From contig NZ_KE384138.1 of NCBI RefSeq assembly GCF_000424145.1, forward strand, positions 262,104 through 326,103: a stretch of 64,000 bases of DNA, in the 5' to 3' direction. The translations under genes were made by a program, and so were the position numbers. The number at the start of each line of letters is the position of its first letter. Position 1 is the stretch's first letter. The notes beneath the pieces were generated by a model. The model ran no database searches. It saw only the letters and a list, made by a program, of their open reading frames with translations, and was not told the DNA's origin. Shown here one piece after another: positions 33,598 to 41,343 of this stretch. The DNA is from Butyrivibrio sp. AC2005 (GTDB lineage: Bacteria; Bacillota; Clostridia; Lachnospirales; Lachnospiraceae).

Positions 33598-34617
33598 TTA
33601 AAACTTACCAGCCTTTGCAGCTTCCTCGATGGAAACGGCTGTAGAAACAGTCATACCAACCATCGGGTTGTTGCCAGCGCCGATAAGACCCATCATCTCA
33701 ACGTGTGCAGGAACTGATGAAGAACCAGCGAACTGAGCATCTGAGTGCATACGACCCATAGTATCTGTCATACCGTAGGAAGCAGGACCTGCTGCCATGT
33801 TATCGGGATGAAGTGTACGTCCGGTACCACCACCTGAAGCAACTGAGAAGTACTTCTTACCAGCCTCAGTACGCTCCTTCTTGTAAGTACCAGCAACGGG
33901 ATGCTGGAATCTTGTAGGATTGGTTGAGTTACCTGTGATAGATACGTCAACGTTCTCCTTCCACATGATAGCAACACCTTCCTGTACATCGTTAGCGCCG
34001 TAGCAGTTAACCTTTGCACGAGGTGAATTTGCATCCTTTGAATAGCACTTTCTGAATACTTCCTCTACCTCACCTGTGAAGTAGTTGTACTTTGTCTCTA
34101 CATATGTAAAGCCGTTGATACGGGAAATGATCTGTGCAGCGTCTTTTCCAAGACCGTTAAGGATAACACGAAGAGGCTTTGTACGAACCTTGTTAGCCTT
34201 CTCTGCGATACCGATAGCACCCTCAGCAGCTGCGAATGACTCGTGACCTGCAAGGAATGCGAAGCACTCTGTATCCTCTTCAAGAAGCATCTTACCAAGG
34301 TTACCATGTCCAAGACCAACCTTACGACGGTCAGCAACAGAACCGGGGATGCAGAAAGCCTGAAGGCCGATACCGATTGCTGCAGCAGCATCAGCAGCCT
34401 TGCGGCAGTTCTTCTTGATTGCGATAGCAGCACCTACTGTGTAAGCCCACTTAGCGTTCTCAAAGCAGATAGGCTGAATGCCTTCGATGAGGCTGTATAC
34501 ATCAATGCCTGCTGCCATTGTAATTTCTTTACACTCTTCTATAGAAGAAATCCCATACTCCTTAAGGCAAGCCAGGATCTGGGGCTCTCTTCTTTCATAT
34601 GATTCAAATAAAGCCAT
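33598..34617 (-). CDS. GGGtGRT family protein of unknown function
   Basis: The 339-residue soluble protein carries the motif SVASGGGTGRTLHP (about 268-281) after which the family is named, plus conserved GLGHGNLGKML and GHESFAAAEG stretches. Ala- and Gly-rich repeats suggest a metabolic enzyme or cofactor-binding fold. It starts 21 bp after the Fe-S scaffold-like gene and shares its promoter. This pair is widespread in anaerobic Clostridia as I recall, and no function is established. ATG follows AAGGAGGAAA. Confidence 0.88.
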   Translation of the reverse strand: MALFESYERREPQILACLKEYGISSIEECKEITMAAGIDVYSLIEGIQPICFENAKWAYTVGAAIAIKKNCRKAADAAAAIGIGLQAFCIPGSVADRRKVGLGHGNLGKMLLEEDTECFAFLAGHESFAAAEGAIGIAEKANKVRTKPLRVILNGLGKDAAQIISRINGFTYVETKYNYFTGEVEEVFRKCYSKDANSPRAKVNCYGANDVQEGVAIMWKENVDVSITGNSTNPTRFQHPVAGTYKKERTEAGKKYFSVASGGGTGRTLHPDNMAAGPASYGMTDTMGRMHSDAQFAGSSSVPAHVEMMGLIGAGNNPMVGMTVSTAVSIEEAAKAGKF

Positions 34618-34638
34618 TATTTTTTCCTCCTTACCTTA

Positions 34639-35331
34639 TCACTGTTTTCTGGGATCGATGAATCTTGCAGCGTCTGCTACACGGCCATACTGACCCTTAG
34701 CCTTCTCAATAGCTGTGTTTGCATCATCACCAGCCTTGATGAAGTCCATCATCTTTCCAAAGTTAACATACTTATATCCGATGATCTCGTCATTCTCATC
34801 AAGAGCAAGGTCTGTGATGTAACCATCTGTAAGCTCAAGATAACGAGGTCCCTTATCAAGTGTTCCGTATGTAGTACCAACCATTGAACGTGATCCCTTA
34901 CCAAGATCCTCAAGACCGGCACCAATCTGAAGTCCATCCTCTGAGAATGCAGACTGTGTTCTACCATAAACAATCTGAAGGAACAGCTCTCTCATAGCTG
35001 TGTTGATAGCGTCACATACAAGATCAGTATTGAGCGCTTCAAGAACTGTAAGACCGGGAAGAATTTCAGCTGCCATAGCTGCTGAATGAGTCATACCGGA
35101 ACATCCGATAGTCTCTACAAGTGCCTCCTGGATGACACCTTCCTTAACATTAAGGGAAAGCTTACAGCCACCCTGCTGAGGAGCACACCAGCCAATACCG
35201 TGTGTATAACCGGAAATGTCCTTAATCTCTTTGGACTGAACCCACTTAGCCTCTTCAGGAATGGGAGCAGCACCATGATGTACCCCTTGTGTTACGGGAC
35301 ACATATTTTTTACCTCTGTTGAGTAAATCAT
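34639..35331 (-). CDS. Iron-sulfur cluster assembly scaffold-like (NifU/IscU-like) protein
   Basis: The 230-residue protein has an IscU-like core with conserved cysteines in GWCAPQQGGCKLSL and VETIGCSGMTHSAAM, then a C-terminal region with GRTQSAFSEDGLQIGAGLEDLG. Three of the cysteines could hold a cluster. It is the upstream partner of the GGGtGRT gene; the two probably form a functional unit in which this protein supplies or senses an Fe-S cluster (inference). AAGGAGG precedes the ATG; an internal ATG at codon 10 is possible. Confidence 0.87.
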   Translation of the reverse strand: MIYSTEVKNMCPVTQGVHHGAAPIPEEAKWVQSKEIKDISGYTHGIGWCAPQQGGCKLSLNVKEGVIQEALVETIGCSGMTHSAAMAAEILPGLTVLEALNTDLVCDAINTAMRELFLQIVYGRTQSAFSEDGLQIGAGLEDLGKGSRSMVGTTYGTLDKGPRYLELTDGYITDLALDENDEIIGYKYVNFGKMMDFIKAGDDANTAIEKAKGQYGRVADAARFIDPRKQ

Positions 35332-35398
35332 AAGTACCTCCTTAGAAATTTAAGATATAGTGATTTTATAGTGATGATTTTTTCAATCTATCTGCAAT

Positions 35399-35440
35399 GG
35401 AAGATACCCTGTTATAGATGCCAAAAGGGCGCACTCTTCC
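35399..35440 (-). promoter_or_regulatory. Leader hairpin upstream of the Fe-S scaffold/GGGtGRT operon
   Basis: GGAAGA/TCTTCC closes a 42-base structure with an inner CCCT/AGGG pair, in the middle of a leader of about 130 nt. There is no T run, so it is not an obvious terminator. Confidence 0.4.
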
Positions 35441-35465
35441 CTGCTTACTACACACTACAATTGTG

Positions 35466-35494
35466 ATACTACCAAAAATAGCTAGCATTATCAA
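35466..35494 (-). promoter_or_regulatory. Predicted promoter of the Fe-S scaffold/GGGtGRT operon
   Basis: Minus strand TTGATA (35489-35494), 17-bp spacer, TAGTAT (35466-35471). Confidence 0.65.
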
Positions 35495-35538
35495 GGTTTA
35501 TCTATTCTTTTCCTTTATAAAAAATTGATAAAATATAT

Positions 35539-35583
35539 AAGGGACTTCACCCGGATGATCTATCATCCAAAGTGACGTCCCTT
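35539..35583 (-). terminator. Terminator of the LRR surface protein gene
   Basis: AAGGGAC/GTCCCTT, TCAC/GTGA and GGATGAT/ATCATCC stack into one long hairpin; the minus strand continues TTATATATTTTATC. Confidence 0.75.
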
Positions 35584-35637
35584 ATTAACGTTACAAATTT
35601 CTCCGTACTTATTATGAGAGCTTGTACTCAGTCCCTT

Positions 35638-36930
35638 TTATGAGAGCTTGTACTTAGCGCCTTTTGTTATCTTCTTTTTAAGAAGCTTTTTGTATGCTGT
35701 CTTGTGTTGACTGTCAGGGCAGTATACTGCGCATTTAGCGCGAACGTTCTTGAATGCATCCTTGCCAACTGTGTTAAGAACTGTTGTATTGAATCTGATT
35801 GTCTTTAATTTCTTGCAGTTGCAGAAAGCAGCCTTGCGGATTCTTGTTATATTCTTACCAACATAGAGAGTAGTCAGCTTGTTTGCTCCCTTAAAGGCAT
35901 TCTTATCAATCTCAGTAACAAGATATGATATACCGTTGATTGCTACCTTATCCGGAATCTTCAAAGTCTTGGGACATGCATTTTTATCTGCAAGGCCTGT
36001 TACTGTAGCTGTACCTGTTCCATCACCCCTTACATTTGTGATCTTGTAAGTGAAGCCTTCTGACTTAGCCTGTGCATTCTTGGGAACTACTGTGGTGTAA
36101 TAAACTGTAGGGGAGTAAACGCAATTTGTAACCTTAACAGTGCTTTCCAGTGCAGATCTGTAGTTCTGAATTGAGCCAAGTCTTACACGGATCTTGTTAG
36201 CAGGATATCCAAGTGCGATAAGGTCAGCATCATCTGGCTTCAATGTGTAAGACGTAACTCCACCATTACCAATCTGTCTTACTCGTGTTTCCTTTCCGTT
36301 ATTAAGCTCAAGCTGGAATCCATCATATGAGCAAAGGCTGCTATATGTATTTGCCTTCTGAACATTGTTCCAGGTAAATGACATAGAACCATTGGCATTG
36401 TTTGTCATCTTGAAATCACCAGCAGGAATAAACGGAACAAACTTCACGTTCATTAAGTTGTTAACATCTATTCTCCTGTTGGAACTGTCTCCATCATATG
36501 TAGTCAGGCAAATATAATAGAATTCATTTTTGTGAAGTTCATTTGCAGGCATAACTATATCAATGATTCTTGTTCCTCCAACATCTCTGTAGCCTGAACC
36601 ATTTCCTGCAACAACCTTCTTTACTACGTTTCCGTAATTATCTTTAAGCTCTGCTGTTGTCTGTGCATTTGTCTTCGTTTCGCCACTGTACACTTTAGTC
36701 TCGAAGCTCAAAAGATAAACGCCTTCGTTATTTCCTGTTTTGAACTTGTAATAATAAGGTCTGTTATCCTCAACAAACTCTTCGTAATACGATGTATTAT
36801 AGTCCATGTTCTGAGCCTGTTCCTGAGTTGTGTATCCCTTTATGGGATCACCAGATTCTGCATGAACACCCATCGGAACTGCTGCTGCAAGCATCATACA
36901 TGCAAGCATAGTTACTAATCTTTTTTTCAT
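35638..36930 (-). CDS. Secreted protein with C-terminal leucine-rich repeats (BspA/LRR_5 type)
   Basis: The 430-residue protein has a signal peptide (MKKRLVTMLACMMLAAAVPMG...), a beta-rich N-terminal half (about 25-165), a fibronectin-like middle (about 170-285) and a short LRR_5 block (about 325-410; ITEIDKNAFKGANKLTTLYVGKN, ITRIRKAAFCNCKKLKTIRF). Such proteins are extracellular and often mediate adhesion or host/plant contact; no wall anchor is seen. It has a long leader containing a strong hairpin. Confidence 0.85.
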   Translation of the reverse strand: MKKRLVTMLACMMLAAAVPMGVHAESGDPIKGYTTQEQAQNMDYNTSYYEEFVEDNRPYYYKFKTGNNEGVYLLSFETKVYSGETKTNAQTTAELKDNYGNVVKKVVAGNGSGYRDVGGTRIIDIVMPANELHKNEFYYICLTTYDGDSSNRRIDVNNLMNVKFVPFIPAGDFKMTNNANGSMSFTWNNVQKANTYSSLCSYDGFQLELNNGKETRVRQIGNGGVTSYTLKPDDADLIALGYPANKIRVRLGSIQNYRSALESTVKVTNCVYSPTVYYTTVVPKNAQAKSEGFTYKITNVRGDGTGTATVTGLADKNACPKTLKIPDKVAINGISYLVTEIDKNAFKGANKLTTLYVGKNITRIRKAAFCNCKKLKTIRFNTTVLNTVGKDAFKNVRAKCAVYCPDSQHKTAYKKLLKKKITKGAKYKLS

Positions 36931-37010
36931 ACCGTTACCTCGCTAAAAATAAAAAAATTCAAAACTCCTCGTACGTCTTTAAGATGCATTAAGGGGTCAT
37001 TATGCTTATT

Positions 37011-37047
37011 GATTTACAGAGCATCTCTCCCCTTGCTCTGGTAAATC
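37011..37047 (-). promoter_or_regulatory. Strong hairpin in the leader of the LRR protein gene
   Basis: GATTTAC-AGAGCA (37011-37023) pairs with TGCTCT-G-GTAAATC (37034-37047), a 13-bp stem with one bulged G and a 10-base C/T-rich loop on plus (GGGGAGAGA on the transcript). An outer AAGATGCAT...ATGATGTATCTT pairing may enclose it. No T run follows. Otherwise the 433 bp between 36931 and 37363 hold only the divergent start signals of two genes. Confidence 0.55.
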
Positions 37048-37363
37048 GCACATGATGTATCTTATCGACATACCCTATACAGCATATAGTCTACCACAAA
37101 AAAGACAATTATGTTCGATTATGTGTTATTTTCTTTTATATTTCATAGTTTTTTTGTTTTTTTAAAAAAGAGATTCTATATTATTACGATTCATTGTAGG
37201 CATTACTTCAGAATTGGCGCTATAATATTGTTCTGACTTAGCGTATTTTTTGTTGTTTATCTGGAAAAACTGTTTTCATAAATAACAAAAACATGGTAAG
37301 AAAACAAACACAATTTCATTTTTATGGAATTAACAAAAAATTTAAATCATATTAAGGAATCTA

Positions 37364-38215
37364 ATGAAAATATATATTCTTCGCCACGGAACAACTGAAT
37401 GGAACAACAAACGTCTGATACAAGGTCAGACCGATATCCCCCTGGATGAGTTCGGAATACTCATGGCAAAAGAAACAGGGAAAGGTTTGAATAAAAAAGG
37501 TATTAAATTCGACAGAGTTTACTCAAGCCCGCTTTCAAGAGCCTATGAAACTGCAAAAATAATTTTGGAAAGCTACACCCTCGAAAATACTATTCCTTCA
37601 ATCATCACTGATGACCGCCTTAAAGAGCTTAGTTTTGGTTTTATGGATGGCGGAAATGTTATGGAAATGCAGGAGGACATGCATTGTCCTTTCAGATATT
37701 TCAAATCTGCACCGGATAAGTATGAAGAAGAAGTTATTGCCTGGAGAAAGAAGAATTTAAACTCTCCTAAGTCTTTTAGCGCTGTGGATTCTGACTCTCC
37801 TGAGCTTTTAAGTCATATGAGTTCCAGTGCCCCTGAGCTTCTAAGTCATGTAGATTCCGGCACCCCTAAACCTATTGGCCATGTGGATTCCAACGCCCCT
37901 GAGCTTCTAAGTGAGTTATGTAAAAGGGCTGGTGATTTTATGAATCAGGTAATTGAACCCCTTGCACTTTCCGCTGAAAACAGTTGCACCAACATCCTGA
38001 TAAGTGTTCATGGTGCTCTGAGTAAGGCCCTGCTGATGTATATCCGTGGCGAATCTGATCTGGCAAAATTCTGGGGTGATGGTCTTCTTCCAAATTGCGG
38101 CATGGCAATTGTGGATTTATCATTTATGGATGATGCTCCTATCTACAATATCCTGGAAGAATCCATAGTATTCTATGATGATTCCATAAAGAATATGGCT
38201 CCCAAGCTTTTATAA
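37364..38215 (+). CDS. Histidine phosphatase (phosphoglycerate mutase-like) with an internal repeat insertion
   Basis: The 283-residue protein opens with the phosphatase motif MKIYILRHGTTEWN (His8 nucleophile) and carries YSSPLSRAYETA, LKELSFGFMDG (acid) and SVHGALSKALL (second catalytic His). At about residues 141-184 four 11-residue repeats of the form VDSxxPELLSH interrupt the fold between the substrate-cap region and the second half; they correspond to 33-bp DNA repeats (37784-37915). Substrate unknown. AAGGA precedes the ATG. It is one of few plus-strand genes and stands alone. Confidence 0.9.
   Translation: MKIYILRHGTTEWNNKRLIQGQTDIPLDEFGILMAKETGKGLNKKGIKFDRVYSSPLSRAYETAKIILESYTLENTIPSIITDDRLKELSFGFMDGGNVMEMQEDMHCPFRYFKSAPDKYEEEVIAWRKKNLNSPKSFSAVDSDSPELLSHMSSSAPELLSHVDSGTPKPIGHVDSNAPELLSELCKRAGDFMNQVIEPLALSAENSCTNILISVHGALSKALLMYIRGESDLAKFWGDGLLPNCGMAIVDLSFMDDAPIYNILEESIVFYDDSIKNMAPKLL
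37784..37915 (+). repeat. In-frame 33-bp tandem repeat inside the phosphatase gene
   Basis: Four 33-bp units encode VDSDSPELLSH, MSSSAPELLSH, VDSGTPKPIGH and VDSNAPELLSE. The unit length is a multiple of three, so copy-number changes would keep the frame. Confidence 0.9.
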
Positions 38216-38236
38216 TTCTTATGAAATTTTGTTTAT

Positions 38237-38587
38237 ACCCTGATTACAACTTTTTCGAGTGTAATCAGGGTATTTGTTTGTACACCTTTGCCCTGATTTT
38301 AACAAATCTTCCTGCTTCCTGGGTAGTTATTGCAAGCCCTTACCCTGATTACAACAATTCTTCTAACTTTCAGGGTATTTGTTGCATCTCCATTACCCTG
38401 ATTCCAACAATTCTTCTTATTTTCAGGGTACTTGCTGTAACTCCGTGCCCTGATTGCAACAATTCTTCTTATTTTCAGGGCATTTGTTGTACTTCCACTA
38501 CCCTGATTGCAACAATTCTTCTTATTTTCAGGGCATTTGTTGTACTTCCACTACCCTGATTACAACAATTCTTCTAACTTTCAGGGT
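38237..38587. repeat. Array of seven 35-bp hairpin repeats (array 2)
   Basis: Seven 35-bp units with ACCCTGATT...TCAGGGT ends and inner CAACAATTCTTCT, separated by about 18-bp linkers such as ATTTGTTGTACTTCCACT. Its reverse complement matches the consensus of array 1 (3333-3735). Units 3-7 are nearly identical; units 1 and 2 have diverged. The first unit could terminate the phosphatase transcript. Confidence 0.9.
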
Positions 38588-38752
38588 ATTTGTCGTAATC
38601 AAACCTTTAAATCATTTTCCTCATGCCAACATAAAGCATAATAGACGTGAATTTTTAGAGACATAGTATTCCATAGACAAATAATTGACCAGAACATAAA
38701 ACTTAACCAGCCCCCTACAAGCATAACCCTCAATAAACATATATCTAACAGC

Positions 38753-38824
38753 AAAAAACACCGTGAGTACGCTCTGCCAGCATTACTGCAAAAGATAATA
38801 CTAAGCGCTCGTACTTCACGGTGT
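38753..38824 (-). terminator. Long terminator hairpin downstream of the UvrD-like helicase
   Basis: ACACCGTGAGTAC (38758-38770) pairs with GTACTTCACGGTGT (38811-38824) with one extra base; the minus strand then has six Ts. The loop is about 40 bases. Confidence 0.75.
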
Positions 38825-38846
38825 TATACAAAACCAGCGTCTCTAT

Positions 38847-38965
38847 ATAATTCCCTGCGCAACATAATTCCCTGCGCAATATAATTCCCTGCGCAACATA
38901 ATTCCCTGCGCAATATAATTCCCTGCGCAACATAATTCCCTGCGCAACATAATTCCCTACGCTAT
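38847..38965. repeat. 17-bp tandem repeat, seven copies
   Basis: Seven units of ATAATTCCCTGCGCAAY, mostly alternating C and T at the last base, followed by two decayed copies to about 38999. Each unit contains the palindrome TGCGCA. It lies between the helicase stop codon and its terminator. The remainder of 38588-39030 shows no gene. Confidence 0.93.
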
Positions 38966-39030
38966 ACGGTTCCTCACTCTATATAATTTCCTAAATTATC
39001 TCAAAATTATCCTGGCAAAATTCATTTCAT

Positions 39031-41187
39031 TCAAGCCTCAGTAAGCTTCACCTTAAAAGAAATCTGTCTGGGCGTCTCCATCTCATCAAACTGTACGAGG
39101 TAGCAGCCATCTACCGCGTCCACCTCAAGAATCGTTCCGATGCCAAGAATAGCATGCTGCACACGTAGTCCAGGCTCGAGGAGATTTACCTTCTCTGATC
39201 CTTTTAAGTGTCTCGAGTCGTTATCGATATATTTCCGCACGGCTGTCATCATGGAATCATCCGGTTTTTCTGTGAATTCAATATAATCAGGATCGATGTC
39301 CAAAATGAACCTGGAAGGGTATCGGGGTATTCCTTCAAAATTCATTCCGCCTGCCTCTGTAATGTAAAGCCGCTTCTTTGCTCTTGTCATGGCAACAAAA
39401 GCAAGTCTTCTCTCCTCCTCCATTCCCTCCAGGGTACGAATCTTGCGCGAAGGAAAAATACCCTCATTCATGCCACACAGGAATACATAAGGAAACTCCA
39501 GACCCTTGGCAGCATGGACTGTCATGAGGCGTACTTTATCCTCGCTCCCGGCGTCTGAGTCAGCATTTGTGAAAAGTGCCACATGCCTTAAGTAATCCTC
39601 AAGTCCGACCTCCTCACCGCAGGTTGTCTCATATTCGAAAACAGACTGCTTCAGTTCTGCAAGATTATCAAGCCTGTCCTGAGCCCCCTCAGTTCTGAGC
39701 ATCTCTTCATATCCGCTTTCATTAAGGATTTTGGCCAAAACCTCAGAAACAGGAAGTCCTTCATAGCCGTCAGCAAACTTCTCTATGAGATCAACAAATC
39801 TCTTTGCCTTAGTCCCTTTCATAATTTCATTATCAAGGTTTTCACTGAGTGCCTTGTACAATGAGCAGCTGTTTTCCGCTGCATACTGCTCAAGAAAAGA
39901 CATTCGTCTTTTTCCAAGATTCCTCTTTGGCACATTCGCAATGCGTCTAAAGGAAATATCATCACGATAAACAATCATCCTCAGATAACACAGCGCATCC
40001 TTGATTTCCATTCTGCCGAAAAACTGAACCCCGGAATAAATAGTATATGGAATCTTCTCCTTTAAAAGTCCCTCCTCAATAGTGCGGGTTACGTAATGTG
40101 CACGGTAAAGAATCGTCATATCGCGATACGGAATTCCCATTCCTTTCATGGCGAGAATCTCTCCCGTGATCCAGTCGGCTTCATCCGCAGTGTTTGGTGC
40201 AAGATGGCACAGCACACTATCTCCCGACGGCAGTGTAGGCACCAGTTCTTTTTTTATTCTCTGATTATTCTTATCAATCAGTGAATTGACCGCCTTGAGA
40301 ATCTCCGGTGTTGAACGATAGTTGTCGTTCATCATGATAGTTTTTACATCAGGAAAATTCTTATCAAAATCCAGCAGGTACTTAACATTCGCACCTCGCC
40401 AGGTGTAGATTGTCTGATCAGGGTCACCCACTATGAAAAGATTTTTATGATAACCTGATAAAACCTCCATTAGTTCGTACTGAAGGCTGTCAATATCCTG
40501 GAACTCGTCTATCATTATGTACTCAAGCCGTTTTTGCCACTTGAGTCTGATGTCTTCGTTTTGTGAAAAAATGTAGAGAGAAAACTTTATGAGATCATTA
40601 TAATCAAGTCCAAAGCACTTCTTTTCCTGGTAAAGGTAGCCATAAAAAAGGATGTCCTTAACATCTGTAGCCTTGTCGTATTTTTCCTTCAAGGTCTCAA
40701 GAGACATGGTAATCATATCGAGGTAGTACTCCGGCTCCTCGAAAATCTTGCGAATCTCAAACATATCCCGTGCCTTGCTAAAGGTCATGTCCCGAAGGGA
40801 GAGCCCTCTCTCCTCATAGATAATCTTAAGCATATCATCTATGTCTGAGTTATCGAGCACAAGGAAATTCTTGGGGTAGGAAACCGCGTGGGAATCCTCC
40901 TGCAGCACAGATACGCAGAATCCATGAAAAGTGTTGATATATCCGGTGTCATTATCGCCGGTCAGCCTATGGATTCGCTGCCTCATCTCATTCGCTGATT
41001 TATTGGTAAAAGTCACACAGAGTATATGCCCGGGCATGATTCCAAGTCCGTTTACAAGATAAGCAAAGCGGTGTGACAAGGCTCTTGTCTTACCGCTTCC
41101 TGCTCCTGCTATAACGCGCACATAGCCTTCTGTTGACGTTACTGCCTCACGCTGCGCTTTATTCAAACCTTCAAGAATATCCTGCAT
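39031..41187 (-). CDS. UvrD/PcrA-like superfamily 1 DNA helicase
   Basis: From ATG 41187 the protein has 718 residues with the SF1A motifs: LNKAQREAV (Q motif), AGAGSGKT (Walker A), DEFQDID (Walker B), GDPDQTIYTWRGA, LNDNYRS-like MNDNYRST, TVHAAKGLEFPYVF and VAMTRAKKRLYI. Family members unwind DNA 3' to 5' in repair and replication restart. A 23-codon upstream extension lacks a ribosome binding site and is rejected. The C-terminus has a Tudor-like tail (GLRVQHAILGIGTILEVDAVDG) as in PcrA. Confidence 0.94.
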   Translation of the reverse strand: MQDILEGLNKAQREAVTSTEGYVRVIAGAGSGKTRALSHRFAYLVNGLGIMPGHILCVTFTNKSANEMRQRIHRLTGDNDTGYINTFHGFCVSVLQEDSHAVSYPKNFLVLDNSDIDDMLKIIYEERGLSLRDMTFSKARDMFEIRKIFEEPEYYLDMITMSLETLKEKYDKATDVKDILFYGYLYQEKKCFGLDYNDLIKFSLYIFSQNEDIRLKWQKRLEYIMIDEFQDIDSLQYELMEVLSGYHKNLFIVGDPDQTIYTWRGANVKYLLDFDKNFPDVKTIMMNDNYRSTPEILKAVNSLIDKNNQRIKKELVPTLPSGDSVLCHLAPNTADEADWITGEILAMKGMGIPYRDMTILYRAHYVTRTIEEGLLKEKIPYTIYSGVQFFGRMEIKDALCYLRMIVYRDDISFRRIANVPKRNLGKRRMSFLEQYAAENSCSLYKALSENLDNEIMKGTKAKRFVDLIEKFADGYEGLPVSEVLAKILNESGYEEMLRTEGAQDRLDNLAELKQSVFEYETTCGEEVGLEDYLRHVALFTNADSDAGSEDKVRLMTVHAAKGLEFPYVFLCGMNEGIFPSRKIRTLEGMEEERRLAFVAMTRAKKRLYITEAGGMNFEGIPRYPSRFILDIDPDYIEFTEKPDDSMMTAVRKYIDNDSRHLKGSEKVNLLEPGLRVQHAILGIGTILEVDAVDGCYLVQFDEMETPRQISFKVKLTEA

Positions 41188-41343
41188 AACTGCTCCCTGT
41201 AGCATTTCATAGATTCTGTTTTTCATCAGAAAAACGGGAATCTGATACATAATCATTTAACAAAAAATGTACCAAACAAATGTTCTGAGAGCAAGACTTT
41301 TGTTAATCTATACCTCTCCGCTTTCCTACAGTTATAGCCTCCA

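Noticed and set aside
37011-37047. c-di-GMP riboswitch upstream of the LRR gene
   Set aside because: No conserved core of class I or II was seen; only a hairpin can be supported.
38221-38559. Open frame of 112 codons across hairpin array 2
   Set aside because: Translated repeat sequence (NNSSYFQGICC-like units) with no initiation signal.
38745-38933. 62-codon minus-strand frame (LRRELCCAGNY repeats)
   Set aside because: Translation of the 17-bp tandem repeat.
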